A DNA stretch of 38,918 bases from an uncultured Nitrosomonadales bacterium. GTDB lineage: Bacteria; Pseudomonadota; Gammaproteobacteria; Burkholderiales; Gallionellaceae. Where the stretch lies: assembly GCA_903861075.1 (NCBI GenBank), contig CAIOSY010000052.1, forward strand, positions 1 to 38,918, read 5' to 3'. A model generated the notes under the pieces. It worked only from the letters and a program-made list of their open reading frames with translations. It did not search any database and was not told the origin of the DNA. This document shows, piece by piece, positions 30,269 to 38,782 of the stretch; positions within the stretch are counted from its first letter, which is position 1, and every line of letters starts with the position of its first letter. A program made the translations under genes and the position numbers.

Positions 30269-31210
30269 CTACACCTCGCTAAAGTAATGCGCATACCGTG
30301 CCCGGCGCACCACCATTACATTGCGCACGTAGTCACGGTTCACCTGGAAAAAACTTACCCCATAACCAGAGACCGCCTTTTTTGCTTTGAGACTGGTGTG
30401 CTCAACATTACCGAACCACCGGCCGGAGTCACAGCCGCGTATTGCCTGGCACATTTTGCGATCAGACATCACGCCGCCGATACCGCCGTTGTAACTGGCA
30501 AAAGTGAATGCCAACCGGTCGCTATCGCTCGCCGTGCCGTGCATTACTGACCAGCCCTGCTTGTCCTTGAGGACGAGCGCGCGCAGCTGGTATTTCGGAT
30601 CATAGAGGTTTGATTCCCACCCCCAGCCAGCCAGCGCCTGCCTGTTACTGGCCACCACTTCGCTCAGGGCGTCGAACCGTGCCGTCTTGGTGATCTGTCC
30701 AAGCCCCACGCCGCGCTCTCGGCTGGTGCGCAACTCCACGCGCGGCGACCAGCATCTCTTCGACTTTAGGGATGCGCACGTCTCCTGCTCGATCTGCGCA
30801 CCAAGCGCGGACGGTAGCGACATATCCGCCCAGTAGGCCTGCTGCTCTGCCTTCAGCATTGGCAGATAAAGCTTTGCGTTGGACGGCAACTCATCAGCGT
30901 GCACCACGTTGCCCATCAGGCTGACGAAAGCGGACAGCACTAGGCAGACGCCGACAAATACCAGCCCTGCCCCCGTAGGCTCATGCCGGGCTGACTCTGA
31001 GAACGACTTCAGATCAATGTATGGAAATAGCACGCGGCGAAGAATATGCGACAGTCCCACCCCGTATAATGCAAGCCCGGCAAACAGCAGCCATGGTGCA
31101 TAAGCGGGCTCGCCAACCAGATCGGCAAGCGGAGCGGAAACGGCCACCAGTAATGTAGCCACGATAAACACACCTGCGAAACGGGCGAAATCAACTTTAA
31201 TTCTACTCAT
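30269..31210 (-). CDS. Holin-like membrane domain fused to lytic transglycosylase (endolysin)
   Basis: A 313-aa protein. Residues 1-101 hold three hydrophobic segments (about 11-31, 37-57, 79-101), followed by a signal-like cleavage area (VVHADELP). Residues about 105-313 look like an SLT-type lysozyme fold: catalytic Glu in QETC (143), RGVGLGQIT (about 166-174) and ASYNGGIGG (about 238-246). The membrane half resembles stand-alone holins of related prophages, so holin and endolysin appear merged in one frame. It would cleave peptidoglycan beta-1,4 linkages at lysis. SD AGGA precedes the ATG, and the Rz start follows its stop directly. Confidence 0.88.
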   Translation of the reverse strand: MSRIKVDFARFAGVFIVATLLVAVSAPLADLVGEPAYAPWLLFAGLALYGVGLSHILRRVLFPYIDLKSFSESARHEPTGAGLVFVGVCLVLSAFVSLMGNVVHADELPSNAKLYLPMLKAEQQAYWADMSLPSALGAQIEQETCASLKSKRCWSPRVELRTSRERGVGLGQITKTARFDALSEVVASNRQALAGWGWESNLYDPKYQLRALVLKDKQGWSVMHGTASDSDRLAFTFASYNGGIGGVMSDRKMCQAIRGCDSGRWFGNVEHTSLKAKKAVSGYGVSFFQVNRDYVRNVMVVRRARYAHYFSEV

Positions 31211-31219
31211 AATATCCTC

Positions 31220-31711
31220 CTATTTAGTGGTTAACCCGGAATCGCGCAACTCGCGCCGTACCAATTCACGCATATCATCCTGACTTGTCACTTTATCGTC
31301 GTGAATATGCATCGTTACCTGCGCATTCAAAGCACTCTGATCTTTGAATGCGCTCATTAATGCCCATCCACCAAGCATCCATAGAATGGTCAGCGTGCTT
31401 CCAGCTCCAGTACCGATCCAGATAAAGCGGGAATACAGTGGGTGCGGTGTTTTCTCATCGACCATATGATCACCTAGCTTGGTATTGATTTTCCCGATTT
31501 CGGTAAATGATCGCTCCTGGGCGAGGGTCATTGTTGATAGTCGCTCATCATGCACGGCGATCTTGGTTAAATCCTCGTGCATCTCACTAACTACCTGACC
31601 GAGCTTGTCGATCGCCTCAGCCATATGGCGGATGTCGGATTTAATGCTGATCGTTTCATGATCGGCGGATCGGCGGCGCTCAACAGCTGGTTGTATGGCT
31701 TCATCGTTCAT
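31220..31711 (-). CDS. Single-TM coiled-coil protein, holin-like or lysis-associated
   Basis: A 163-aa protein: N-terminal heptad-like helices (about 20-80), one transmembrane segment (about 98-120, WIGTGAGSTLTILWMLGGWA), then a charged C-terminal tail. The architecture resembles XhlA-like or phage-related holin-associated proteins. It lies directly upstream of the membrane-anchored transglycosylase, so a role in lysis timing is plausible. It could equally be an inner-membrane superinfection or structural protein. Confidence 0.75.
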   Translation of the reverse strand: MNDEAIQPAVERRRSADHETISIKSDIRHMAEAIDKLGQVVSEMHEDLTKIAVHDERLSTMTLAQERSFTEIGKINTKLGDHMVDEKTPHPLYSRFIWIGTGAGSTLTILWMLGGWALMSAFKDQSALNAQVTMHIHDDKVTSQDDMRELVRRELRDSGLTTK

Positions 31712-31744
31712 TTTGTTTTCCGTCTAGTCGGGTTAGGTTGAAAA

Positions 31745-31996
31745 TTATTTTGTCAGGTTTTGAAGGCCATCGATCATGCACTGGTTATCGAGCAAGTAGA
31801 CGCAGCCATCTTCTGAATCAAACAGCGGGCACGTAGGGTCGCACTCTGTCAGTTTGCTGCGATCAACGGATTTGATATGGCACTCACGAATAAACTGGCC
31901 GGCAGAAACTGGCCACTCATCGAACTTGTCATGAGGAACTGGAGCAAGTTTAAAAAATGACACAATCAAATCAATTACCTGAGATATTTTTTTCAT
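31745..31996 (-). CDS. Cysteine-containing small protein, unknown function
   Basis: An 83-aa protein with a short hydrophobic N-terminal helix (SQVIDLIVSFFKL) and five cysteines in the C-terminal half (REC, TECDPTCPLF, DGC, NQC), suggesting disulfides or metal binding. It overlaps the preceding gene by 4 bp and precedes the lysis cassette. I recognise no family. Confidence 0.7.
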   Translation of the reverse strand: MKKISQVIDLIVSFFKLAPVPHDKFDEWPVSAGQFIRECHIKSVDRSKLTECDPTCPLFDSEDGCVYLLDNQCMIDGLQNLTK

Positions 31997-32265
31997 AAAA
32001 TTATTTCAGCAGATCCCCATATCGGATCTGAGCAAACGAAATTAATCAGATTGTCGGCATAGACTGGGGACCAGTCGGGCAGCGGAACGTCTACTATTGA
32101 CCTTGCGGATGACATTGTGCGATTACGTGCAGCCTCTTCGGTGTCATACGACTCGACGATGATCTGCATACGATGCGTGGACATATCAAGATGAAACTCG
32201 GTAACGGCATGAAATTCAACTATTCTGGAGTCCGGCAGAATTTTTGAAATTTTTAATATATTCAT
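31993..32265 (-). CDS. Small protein downstream of J, unknown function
   Basis: A 90-aa protein, ATGA-overlapping both J and the next gene, so co-translated. It has a beta-rich N-terminal half (MNILKISKILPDSRIVEFHAV) and ends in hydrophobic residues. No recognisable domain. Position after J suggests a tail-fibre accessory or chaperone, unproven. Confidence 0.75.
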   Translation of the reverse strand: MNILKISKILPDSRIVEFHAVTEFHLDMSTHRMQIIVESYDTEEAARNRTMSSARSIVDVPLPDWSPVYADNLINFVCSDPIWGSAEIIL

Positions 32266-35200
32266 ATTTGTACCAATCCGTGAGCTAGTTGAGAAGCGTT
32301 GAATGAAGTTATTCTTGCCATTAGGTCGCTGAACTCTTGTCTTAGTACAACTCCGTTTGGGTTAAAAAACTCTATAATTGCCTTCCCTGGTGAGCCATTT
32401 CCGCCAATTCCTCTACCACCACCACCGCCACCACCACCGCCACTACCAAATCCAGACGCACTAGCGCCGGATGTGCCAACCCCGCCATTTCCGCCAACGC
32501 CATACGGAGAACTTCCCCCTTTTCCGCCAGTTGAACTGCTTGGAGCTGTCGATCCGCCGATGCTTCCGCCAATTCCTTTTCCTGCCCCTGTGAATGGCCC
32601 TCCCCCACCAATTCCTCCAGAGGCAGTAATTAGTCCGGCAATTCCGGTACTCTCTCCGTTAGCGCCGGTTGAATTTGTATTTCCTCCATAACTTGGTGCA
32701 AATGGATAATCTACATATAGCGTACTACCCGCGCCATAGTTGCCAACAACGAGCGTATAGGTGGTTCCGGCAATTAATCCATTAAAAACAGCTGTAATAT
32801 CCTGCCCCGCACCGCCGCCACCAGCGGCTCCTGTTCGAGTAATATCCGATCCGCCGCCTCCACCGCCACCGCCGCCAATACATGTAATGCGTAATGAGGT
32901 AAAGCCAGCGGGGACTGAAATTGTGTAAGTTCCACGTGAAAAAACTTGAGTTGCATAAACGACGCTACTCAACGTCCCCGCAGTTAACATCCCTGCAAAA
33001 GTCCCAGTCGCTCCGGTGATATCCGCCCCGGCAAGCGATCCGCTTACTGACAAATTTGTCCCGTTAATTTCCGTTGCGGTAACTGAATTGGCTTCAATCT
33101 GTGCTGCGGTAATGGTTCTCGCTGCGATCTTATCTGCCGTGACCGCATTAGCTGCCAGCTTCGGGGTACTGATACTGTTGTCGCTGATCTGTGTTTCGGT
33201 GATTAATGTTGTCGCAGCGATATATTGCGCGGACTGGTTAAGCGCATCGGTGCCCCACTGATCGAACCCTGCCACGATCAGATAATAGGTGGTGCTACCC
33301 GGATTTAGGTCGATGCTGACCAGGCTATTCGGGCCTTCATATTTCAAGGTTGATGCGTCCGGCGTAAAGCCATCGACGGTCGATACCCACACGCATATTC
33401 CCGCAAAATCTGCGACGGAAGGGCGTTGGTATTTCACGAGTAGTGAAGCCAGCAATCCGGTTACTACCACGTTGTTGAGCAGGCCGATCTGTGGATTAGT
33501 GACAGTCAGAGTAGCCCATCCGTCTGACGTAATTCCGTTACCATTTCCGCGCACCTTAAAGATCAGATCGCGCCATGGTCCACCGTCCGTCTTTGCATCG
33601 CTGGACGAGTAACTGAAACTATTCAGGCTCACTACCCGCGAGCGGCGCAGAACGCCTGCGGCCCAGACCTCGACGGTGTAATTTAGTATGCGTGCCGTAC
33701 TGTTCCATGTGATGTTGCATACCGGCCCTGTGAATGCTTCAGCCAGTGCAAGGCCGGTCACGTCCGATGGTGCCGCCATCACTGCGCCTGCGCTGCCGTT
33801 CCAATATGCCCATGCCCCGCGTGTCATGCCGATGGCGGCCACGCGGATTTGTATCGTACCCGGCTGTACCGGAAGACTGATGCTGGTCGACCCAGAGCTT
33901 CCGGAACCTGTCCAAGCGATACCGTCTGCCGATTGCTCAATCAGATAATGATCGGCTCCAGATGCTGGCTGCCAGCTGATTGCCAGCACTGGGCTGGCAG
34001 GGGTTCCGCCCTGCACCACAGATAGTCCGATCACAGCTGGTACGGTCGGAACTTTTGGCAATTGCCATGCGGCCAGTGGCGCGGGCACGGTACCACTGTC
34101 GGCCTGATGTACCAGTGGATCTTCATTGATCAGTGCTAGTTCTACCTGGTTGCTTCCGCGAGGGCGGGCTGAGGTAACTAGCGCCAGCTGTCGGTACGCG
34201 ACCCCGGTACCGAAGGTAAAATAGGTTCGTTCTTCGTCGCCGCCAGTATAGGGGGTGATATCCGGCATGCTGGCCAGAACCGCATGATATTCATCGACAC
34301 CAGCTGATGCTTGCCATGGGCCTGAGAAACTTCCATCGCGCCGGCGCAGACCGAAATAGTGCGCCTGCCCAGCAGTCCATGTGACAGGTTCAGATAGTGT
34401 CAGCGTGCGGGTTGCCGAATCCCATCCGTTAACTTCCCCCGCCTGTGCGCGCGTCAGGCGTTCGCTAGATACCGCAACCAGATCGCCAAATGTTGGAATG
34501 AATCCTTCCATTTCGGTCGTAAAGGTAATCGGCTTACGGCGGTATCGGTTACACGCAGCAATGTACATGCCTTCACGGTACGCTTGATCGTGTGAGGTGC
34601 ATCCGAACAGCTGCACCTTGACCGGGGTCGCTGATACTGATCCTGGAAGCGCGGCGGTCACTTCGGCATTGCTCCAGGTAGTTGCATTGAAATACTGTAC
34701 GGTCACCGCGTCGGCGGTGGCCTCCGTCGGCATCAGGTAGTCGATTTTTAGTGTGCCGCGCGCCGTATTGCGCGGTGAGAACATCGCTACCGGCACAGAT
34801 TGCGCCTGATCGCGCACGATCTGCACAGCCCCGCCTTGCTGGTAGGGTTTAGCGCGACCGACACGAGCGATCTGAGTCAATCCCTCCCACAACGTCACGG
34901 TATTGTCGAAACGTCCATCAAAGGTATCGCCGCGCGTTGTCCAGATCGAATCCAGCGCATAGAGTTGTTCTAGGGGAATCAGTGCATCAGCCAGCTTTCC
35001 GCCGTAATCTGCCCGAGCTGCATCGGCGAATGCCCAGGCGATAGAGCGCGTCGCAACCAGTGCGGACCATCCGGTGGTCGGATTCCAGGTCGGCAACTTT
35101 CGGGTCGCAATCACCCCAATCTTTCGCGCGGCTTGAGCGGAAAGATTATTTGATGCCTTCATGCGCATCGCAATCAGCGTCAGGTTACCGTATTGCTGAC

Positions 35201-36341
35201 TACCTGGCAGATACGCGCGCAACCCTACCCAGCTAAGATCGTGTCCGGCGCGACTGGAGGTATCTTGCATATCAGTACGCATCAATCGAACTTGATAGCG
35301 TGCTTGAGTTACGGCATAACGATAGCTGCGGCGCTGTGCGGTGTTAGTAGCGGCGGTGATTGTTTCGGTACCCAGCGTCACCCAACTACCAAGCGATGTT
35401 CCATTGCTATCAATTGATTGAGCTTCTACGGTAAATGTGATGCTTTTACTACTCAAACCGCCTGAGTCTGTTGCGTAAAATAAACCCTTTGGACAGACGA
35501 TATCGATGCCGAGGTAGTTGGCCGACGTGCCCGATGCATTCGCGACAAAAGGTCCGAGACCAACATCGGTAAGCGCTGTCTGTCCGGATACTACTATCGA
35601 CGTGACAACATTCGAGGGGAATAATGAAACGGTTCCTCCAGGAGGAATAACCTCATAACTTATTTCCTCAAAACTGGATATAGGTGTGTCGGCAATATTG
35701 ATCGACTCAATACTGTACTCACCTTGTCCTAATACCAGTAACTGATATAGGAACTGCTCATTGCCGACAAACTCAGCATAAGGTTGAGCGGCAAAATCAG
35801 GATATGCAAGATGTCTGCCATATTGCACTGGGATTGATGCGCCAAGGCGCGCGCTATTTCCCTGAGCACCAAGCGAATAAGTCGGGCTAGGCGCGGCAAG
35901 TGTGGCAGCCTGCTGCGTAGAGGGTGGGCGAGGCGGCGGTAGGATAGCATTAACTAGTGCAGATCCAGCCATAAATGCAGCGGTTCCAAGCATTGCCCCG
36001 CCTAGCGTTCCGGCCATTCCAGCAGGCATCCATAAATCAGCTCCTGCGCCCATCGTAAAATAAGTGAGCGCAATCATTGCGACCATTTGCAGCGGATTGC
36101 TTCCACCACCACCGCCTCCTTGCGGAAGAGTGACAAATGCCACGATGTCACCATGCAACGGGCGTCTTCCCCAGCCAGTACGCAGCACCGGATCGCCGTT
36201 AACCAGGCAGATGAAAGGTAAATTCGTTTTAGGTGCAAGTGCAGAAATTCTCACTCGTCTCGATCGTGTGCTGATACTTCGATCCTGCAACGGATTGAAC
36301 GGGTTGCGCGCATAAACGACTGTGTAATTTTTGGCGGTCAT
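32262..36341 (-). CDS. Tail tip / host specificity protein J
   Basis: A 1359-aa lambda-J-like protein. The N-terminal part has a hydrophobic Gly/Ala segment (about 85-140), then the region LGASIPVQYGRHLAYPDF and the long beta-rich J core. Fibronectin-III-like modules follow (about 750-1000), then a repetitive linker (TPKLAANAVTADKIAARTIT). The last roughly 200 residues are extremely glycine-rich with runs of up to nine Gly, resembling polyglycine adhesin tips of some phage fibres. It forms the central tail fibre contacting the host. It is followed in operon by two small genes overlapping by 4 bp. Confidence 0.93.
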   Translation of the reverse strand: MTAKNYTVVYARNPFNPLQDRSISTRSRRVRISALAPKTNLPFICLVNGDPVLRTGWGRRPLHGDIVAFVTLPQGGGGGGSNPLQMVAMIALTYFTMGAGADLWMPAGMAGTLGGAMLGTAAFMAGSALVNAILPPPRPPSTQQAATLAAPSPTYSLGAQGNSARLGASIPVQYGRHLAYPDFAAQPYAEFVGNEQFLYQLLVLGQGEYSIESINIADTPISSFEEISYEVIPPGGTVSLFPSNVVTSIVVSGQTALTDVGLGPFVANASGTSANYLGIDIVCPKGLFYATDSGGLSSKSITFTVEAQSIDSNGTSLGSWVTLGTETITAATNTAQRRSYRYAVTQARYQVRLMRTDMQDTSSRAGHDLSWVGLRAYLPGSQQYGNLTLIAMRMKASNNLSAQAARKIGVIATRKLPTWNPTTGWSALVATRSIAWAFADAARADYGGKLADALIPLEQLYALDSIWTTRGDTFDGRFDNTVTLWEGLTQIARVGRAKPYQQGGAVQIVRDQAQSVPVAMFSPRNTARGTLKIDYLMPTEATADAVTVQYFNATTWSNAEVTAALPGSVSATPVKVQLFGCTSHDQAYREGMYIAACNRYRRKPITFTTEMEGFIPTFGDLVAVSSERLTRAQAGEVNGWDSATRTLTLSEPVTWTAGQAHYFGLRRRDGSFSGPWQASAGVDEYHAVLASMPDITPYTGGDEERTYFTFGTGVAYRQLALVTSARPRGSNQVELALINEDPLVHQADSGTVPAPLAAWQLPKVPTVPAVIGLSVVQGGTPASPVLAISWQPASGADHYLIEQSADGIAWTGSGSSGSTSISLPVQPGTIQIRVAAIGMTRGAWAYWNGSAGAVMAAPSDVTGLALAEAFTGPVCNITWNSTARILNYTVEVWAAGVLRRSRVVSLNSFSYSSSDAKTDGGPWRDLIFKVRGNGNGITSDGWATLTVTNPQIGLLNNVVVTGLLASLLVKYQRPSVADFAGICVWVSTVDGFTPDASTLKYEGPNSLVSIDLNPGSTTYYLIVAGFDQWGTDALNQSAQYIAATTLITETQISDNSISTPKLAANAVTADKIAARTITAAQIEANSVTATEINGTNLSVSGSLAGADITGATGTFAGMLTAGTLSSVVYATQVFSRGTYTISVPAGFTSLRITCIGGGGGGGGGSDITRTGAAGGGGAGQDITAVFNGLIAGTTYTLVVGNYGAGSTLYVDYPFAPSYGGNTNSTGANGESTGIAGLITASGGIGGGGPFTGAGKGIGGSIGGSTAPSSSTGGKGGSSPYGVGGNGGVGTSGASASGFGSGGGGGGGGGRGIGGNGSPGKAIIEFFNPNGVVLRQEFSDLMARITSFNASQLAHGLVQI

Positions 36342-36748
36342 GTTGCATCACCGGTAAATCGATAAAATTCAAGCGGATGCCAGCCCATACGTTTGAGCAC
36401 CGGCAGAGCGGTGCAGACTACGCCGGCGCCACGCACTGCATGCAGAATACGTCCGCCTTCAATCTCCAGATAAATACCTACGTGATCAACCTGATTTCCT
36501 TTATGCGTCAGCACGCAGTCGCCATCAATCGGCCCGTCGATCAGTTCCCAGCGGGATTTTTCAGGGTGGTTTTCGAAAGCGTCACTAACGGCCGCCAGAT
36601 CATCTGCGTCAACGCTGATGATCGGCAACGCACGACCATAATGCGCACGCTGTACATGGCGTACCAGCGCCCAGCAATCAAATGCATCAGGTCCCTGAGC
36701 GCCGTTTTCCCAAGGTAGGCCGATATAGTCAATTGCCCAGTGTGTCAT
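36338..36748 (-). CDS. NlpC/P60-family tail-tip assembly protein (gpK-like)
   Basis: A 136-aa cysteine-peptidase-fold protein. The FDCWALV motif (about 24-30) supplies the likely catalytic Cys, and VDHVGIYLE (about 93-101) the His. In lambda, gpK combines such a domain with a JAB domain and assists tail-tip assembly and possibly peptidoglycan degradation; here only the NlpC part is present. It overlaps its neighbours on both sides by 4 bp, between the DUF1833-like gene and J. Confidence 0.88.
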   Translation of the reverse strand: MTHWAIDYIGLPWENGAQGPDAFDCWALVRHVQRAHYGRALPIISVDADDLAAVSDAFENHPEKSRWELIDGPIDGDCVLTHKGNQVDHVGIYLEIEGGRILHAVRGAGVVCTALPVLKRMGWHPLEFYRFTGDAT

Positions 36749-37269
36749 TGCACCAGCCCTGGGAAACGCGTGGCGCTGTAGCTCTCGCCAGGAAACGCCT
36801 TGTTCGCATAATCGCCCAGCTGCGCCCGCGCAGTCAGGCGGAACTGATCGGCGCTGATAGCGGTGATGGTTAGCGTCATCGGCGGATTCATCTGCGGTGC
36901 CGTCAGGTCGGTCGATAGATACGGGCGATACGTGACCTGCACCTTGTCGGTGGTGGCTAGCGCGGCATTGATGCTGTCCTCAATCTCCATACTCACGTTA
37001 TCGATGGTGATTACTACTTCGGGTGCGACACCCGCATCTACAGTCGGCAGCACAATATCGAATGAATACCCGACAAAGAGCACGGCAGCACCGGGATCAG
37101 ATGGGGCGCTATCTTCTAGTGTGCAGATATGATCTGCATGGTCCAAAACTACCCGCAGCGGCTGGGTAAATGCTGGATGGCGAAATTCAAGCGTAGTCAG
37201 CGTCACCTCATCCGATGGTGCAGCGGCATAAGCCTCTTTGATCGCCTGAGATAATGAGGTATTTGGCAT
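36745..37269 (-). CDS. DUF1833-like minor tail protein
   Basis: A 174-aa protein resembling the DUF1833 phage family: N-terminal LTTLEFRHPAFTQPLRVV, a central beta-rich part (VITIDNVSMEIEDSINAAL) and a YRPYLSTDL stretch. Such proteins sit upstream of NlpC/P60 and J genes in lambda-like tails, occupying the slot of gpL/gpM-type tip assembly proteins. It overlaps the NlpC-like gene by 4 bp (ATGA), indicating translational coupling. Structural role is inferred from context. Confidence 0.8.
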   Translation of the reverse strand: MPNTSLSQAIKEAYAAAPSDEVTLTTLEFRHPAFTQPLRVVLDHADHICTLEDSAPSDPGAAVLFVGYSFDIVLPTVDAGVAPEVVITIDNVSMEIEDSINAALATTDKVQVTYRPYLSTDLTAPQMNPPMTLTITAISADQFRLTARAQLGDYANKAFPGESYSATRFPGLVQ

Positions 37270-37270
37270 T

Positions 37271-37693
37271 TTACAGTCCTAGCTTTGCTTTTTCAGCACG
37301 ACCCCATGCCCGGCAGTCTTCGGCAAATGCGTTGTAGCTATTGAATTCGGTTGACGGTGCGGTACGCAGCAGCTTGATTTCATCTGCTGTCGTATAGCGT
37401 TCAGCAATTGCATCTGCAACGCGCTGATTGATCAATCGGATGTGCGGACTCGCCACTTTCAGTTCTGCAACAAGCTCGGGTGCAAGAATGGCAGGATTGA
37501 TAATGCTCGCAGCGATTTCTTCCGGCTGTTCAGTCGGTAGAGTGACGCCATCTGGCAGACATACATAAGTCACCCCATCAGGTAGGGTGGCTAGTTCAAC
37601 GCCTATCTGGTGATGATCCTCGTCTTCCTGAAGGCGCAATGTCCGCGTTACTTGCTGGTCGATATATTTTTTGTAAGAGATGATGGTCGGCAT
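37271..37693 (-). CDS. Conserved phage protein of unknown function, downstream of DGR RT
   Basis: A 140-aa soluble, acidic protein. I chose the ATG at 37693 because AAAGGA stands 9 bases before it; an upstream in-frame extension to 37798 would lie wholly inside the RT gene. The first 98 bp overlap the RT 3' end in a different frame. The C-terminal half (YNAFAEDCRAWGRAEKAK) is helical. It sits between the DGR and the tail-tip genes, so a tail or tail-fibre-assembly role is possible, but I recognise no family. Confidence 0.75.
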   Translation of the reverse strand: MPTIISYKKYIDQQVTRTLRLQEDEDHHQIGVELATLPDGVTYVCLPDGVTLPTEQPEEIAASIINPAILAPELVAELKVASPHIRLINQRVADAIAERYTTADEIKLLRTAPSTEFNSYNAFAEDCRAWGRAEKAKLGL

Positions 37694-38645
37694 AGTGTTT
37701 TTCCTTTGATAAACGCAGCATATGCTGCAAAGAATGGGTGCGCTGCGCGTGCCCAAGAATTGAAATGGCTGAATCTGTTTTTCCGTTGCGCAAGGCAACG
37801 CGGTAGTTATAAAGGCTATGGCGGCGAATAAATCGCTTGCTCACCCAGGTGCGATATCCAACGAAGTTAATGCCGCGAGATACGGGTGCTATGGTTGATT
37901 TTGATAATTCAAGGCTCAACTCATCCCTGATGAAAGTAATGATGCGTGTCTGACATTCAATAGCGTAATCATGAGTAATTCCAAACAGCACAAAGTCATC
38001 TACATAACGGCAGTAACGTTTGATCCCCAGCTCACGCTTAATAAAGTGATCAAGCGGATTCAGGTAGATCAGCGCATAGAGCTGTGACAGCAGGTTTCCG
38101 ATAGGGATGCCAACCGACTCACCGTGATCAGCGAACGCCATCATCAGATCGACCATGCGCGCGTCTTTGATCTTGCGCTCAATCAGTCTGCGCAAAATAA
38201 CGCGATCGATGCGGTAAAAGAACTTTCTGATATCAAGTTTTAGCGTGTAACTTCCGATCGGGCTGGCTTGCAAGGCGGCCTGCGCATAATCGGCTGCTTT
38301 GTGCGTGCCCTTGCCGATTCGGCATGCGAATGACTGATCAATAAATATCCGCTCAAAGATTGGTGATATCACTCGATATATTGCGTGCTGCACCACCAAA
38401 TCGCGGAATGCTGGTGCGTAGATTGTCCGGCGCTTCGGCTCGTGAACCGCAAAAGTGTAATACTGGCGCGGCGAATAACTTCCATCGCTCAGCTCACGAT
38501 GTAACTCATCCAAATTACTGGCTAGATGTTTCTCAAACTTAAAGCAGGCACGTTTGCCGTGCTTATGCCGGGCAGCCATGTGAAATGCATGCCGCAATGC
38601 TTCCGGCGTTAATGTGCGTGCATATAAATTTCCGACGCGCTTCAT
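37596..38645 (-). CDS. DGR reverse transcriptase
   Basis: A 349-aa RNA-directed DNA polymerase. Visible motifs are LKLDIRKFF (motif A, Asp near 138), GIPIGNLLSQ near 179-188 (the SQ form characteristic of DGR enzymes) and YVDD near 214-217 (catalytic aspartates). A thumb segment SRGINFVGY lies near 256-264. It copies the TR transcript into error-prone cDNA, misincorporating at adenines. A GAAGG Shine-Dalgarno sits about 9 bases before the ATG, and the upstream TR frame stops in an ATGA overlap. The last roughly 32 codons overlap the next gene in another frame, so the natural C-terminus may be shorter in function. Confidence 0.96.
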   Translation of the reverse strand: MKRVGNLYARTLTPEALRHAFHMAARHKHGKRACFKFEKHLASNLDELHRELSDGSYSPRQYYTFAVHEPKRRTIYAPAFRDLVVQHAIYRVISPIFERIFIDQSFACRIGKGTHKAADYAQAALQASPIGSYTLKLDIRKFFYRIDRVILRRLIERKIKDARMVDLMMAFADHGESVGIPIGNLLSQLYALIYLNPLDHFIKRELGIKRYCRYVDDFVLFGITHDYAIECQTRIITFIRDELSLELSKSTIAPVSRGINFVGYRTWVSKRFIRRHSLYNYRVALRNGKTDSAISILGHAQRTHSLQHMLRLSKEKHYADHHLLQKIYRPASNADIAPSGRRGSSPDRR

Positions 38646-38782
38646 ATCGTCTGACCTTCGAGACGATGACCCGCCCTACCAGAAAGGCGGAAGCCATCCG
38701 ATTTCGCCGTGAATTTCTTCACGCGCCGGAAAGCGTCTCCCTTGATTCCACTTTGACTAAATTTCAGTCTGTGAGGTATCGA
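38646..38782 (-). ncRNA. DGR spacer RNA between TR and RT
   Basis: This stretch between the TR and the RT start has no independent gene. In known DGRs the RNA downstream of TR is needed for cDNA priming. Here it contains a perfect 6-bp hairpin (CGTGAA/TTCACG on the minus strand, 38708-38723) closed by a GAAA tetraloop, plus a CCGCC/GGCGG pairing around 38670-38690. The TR reading frame stays open through the spacer and stops in an ATGA overlap with the RT start codon. Its role here is inferred from DGR biology. Confidence 0.6.
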
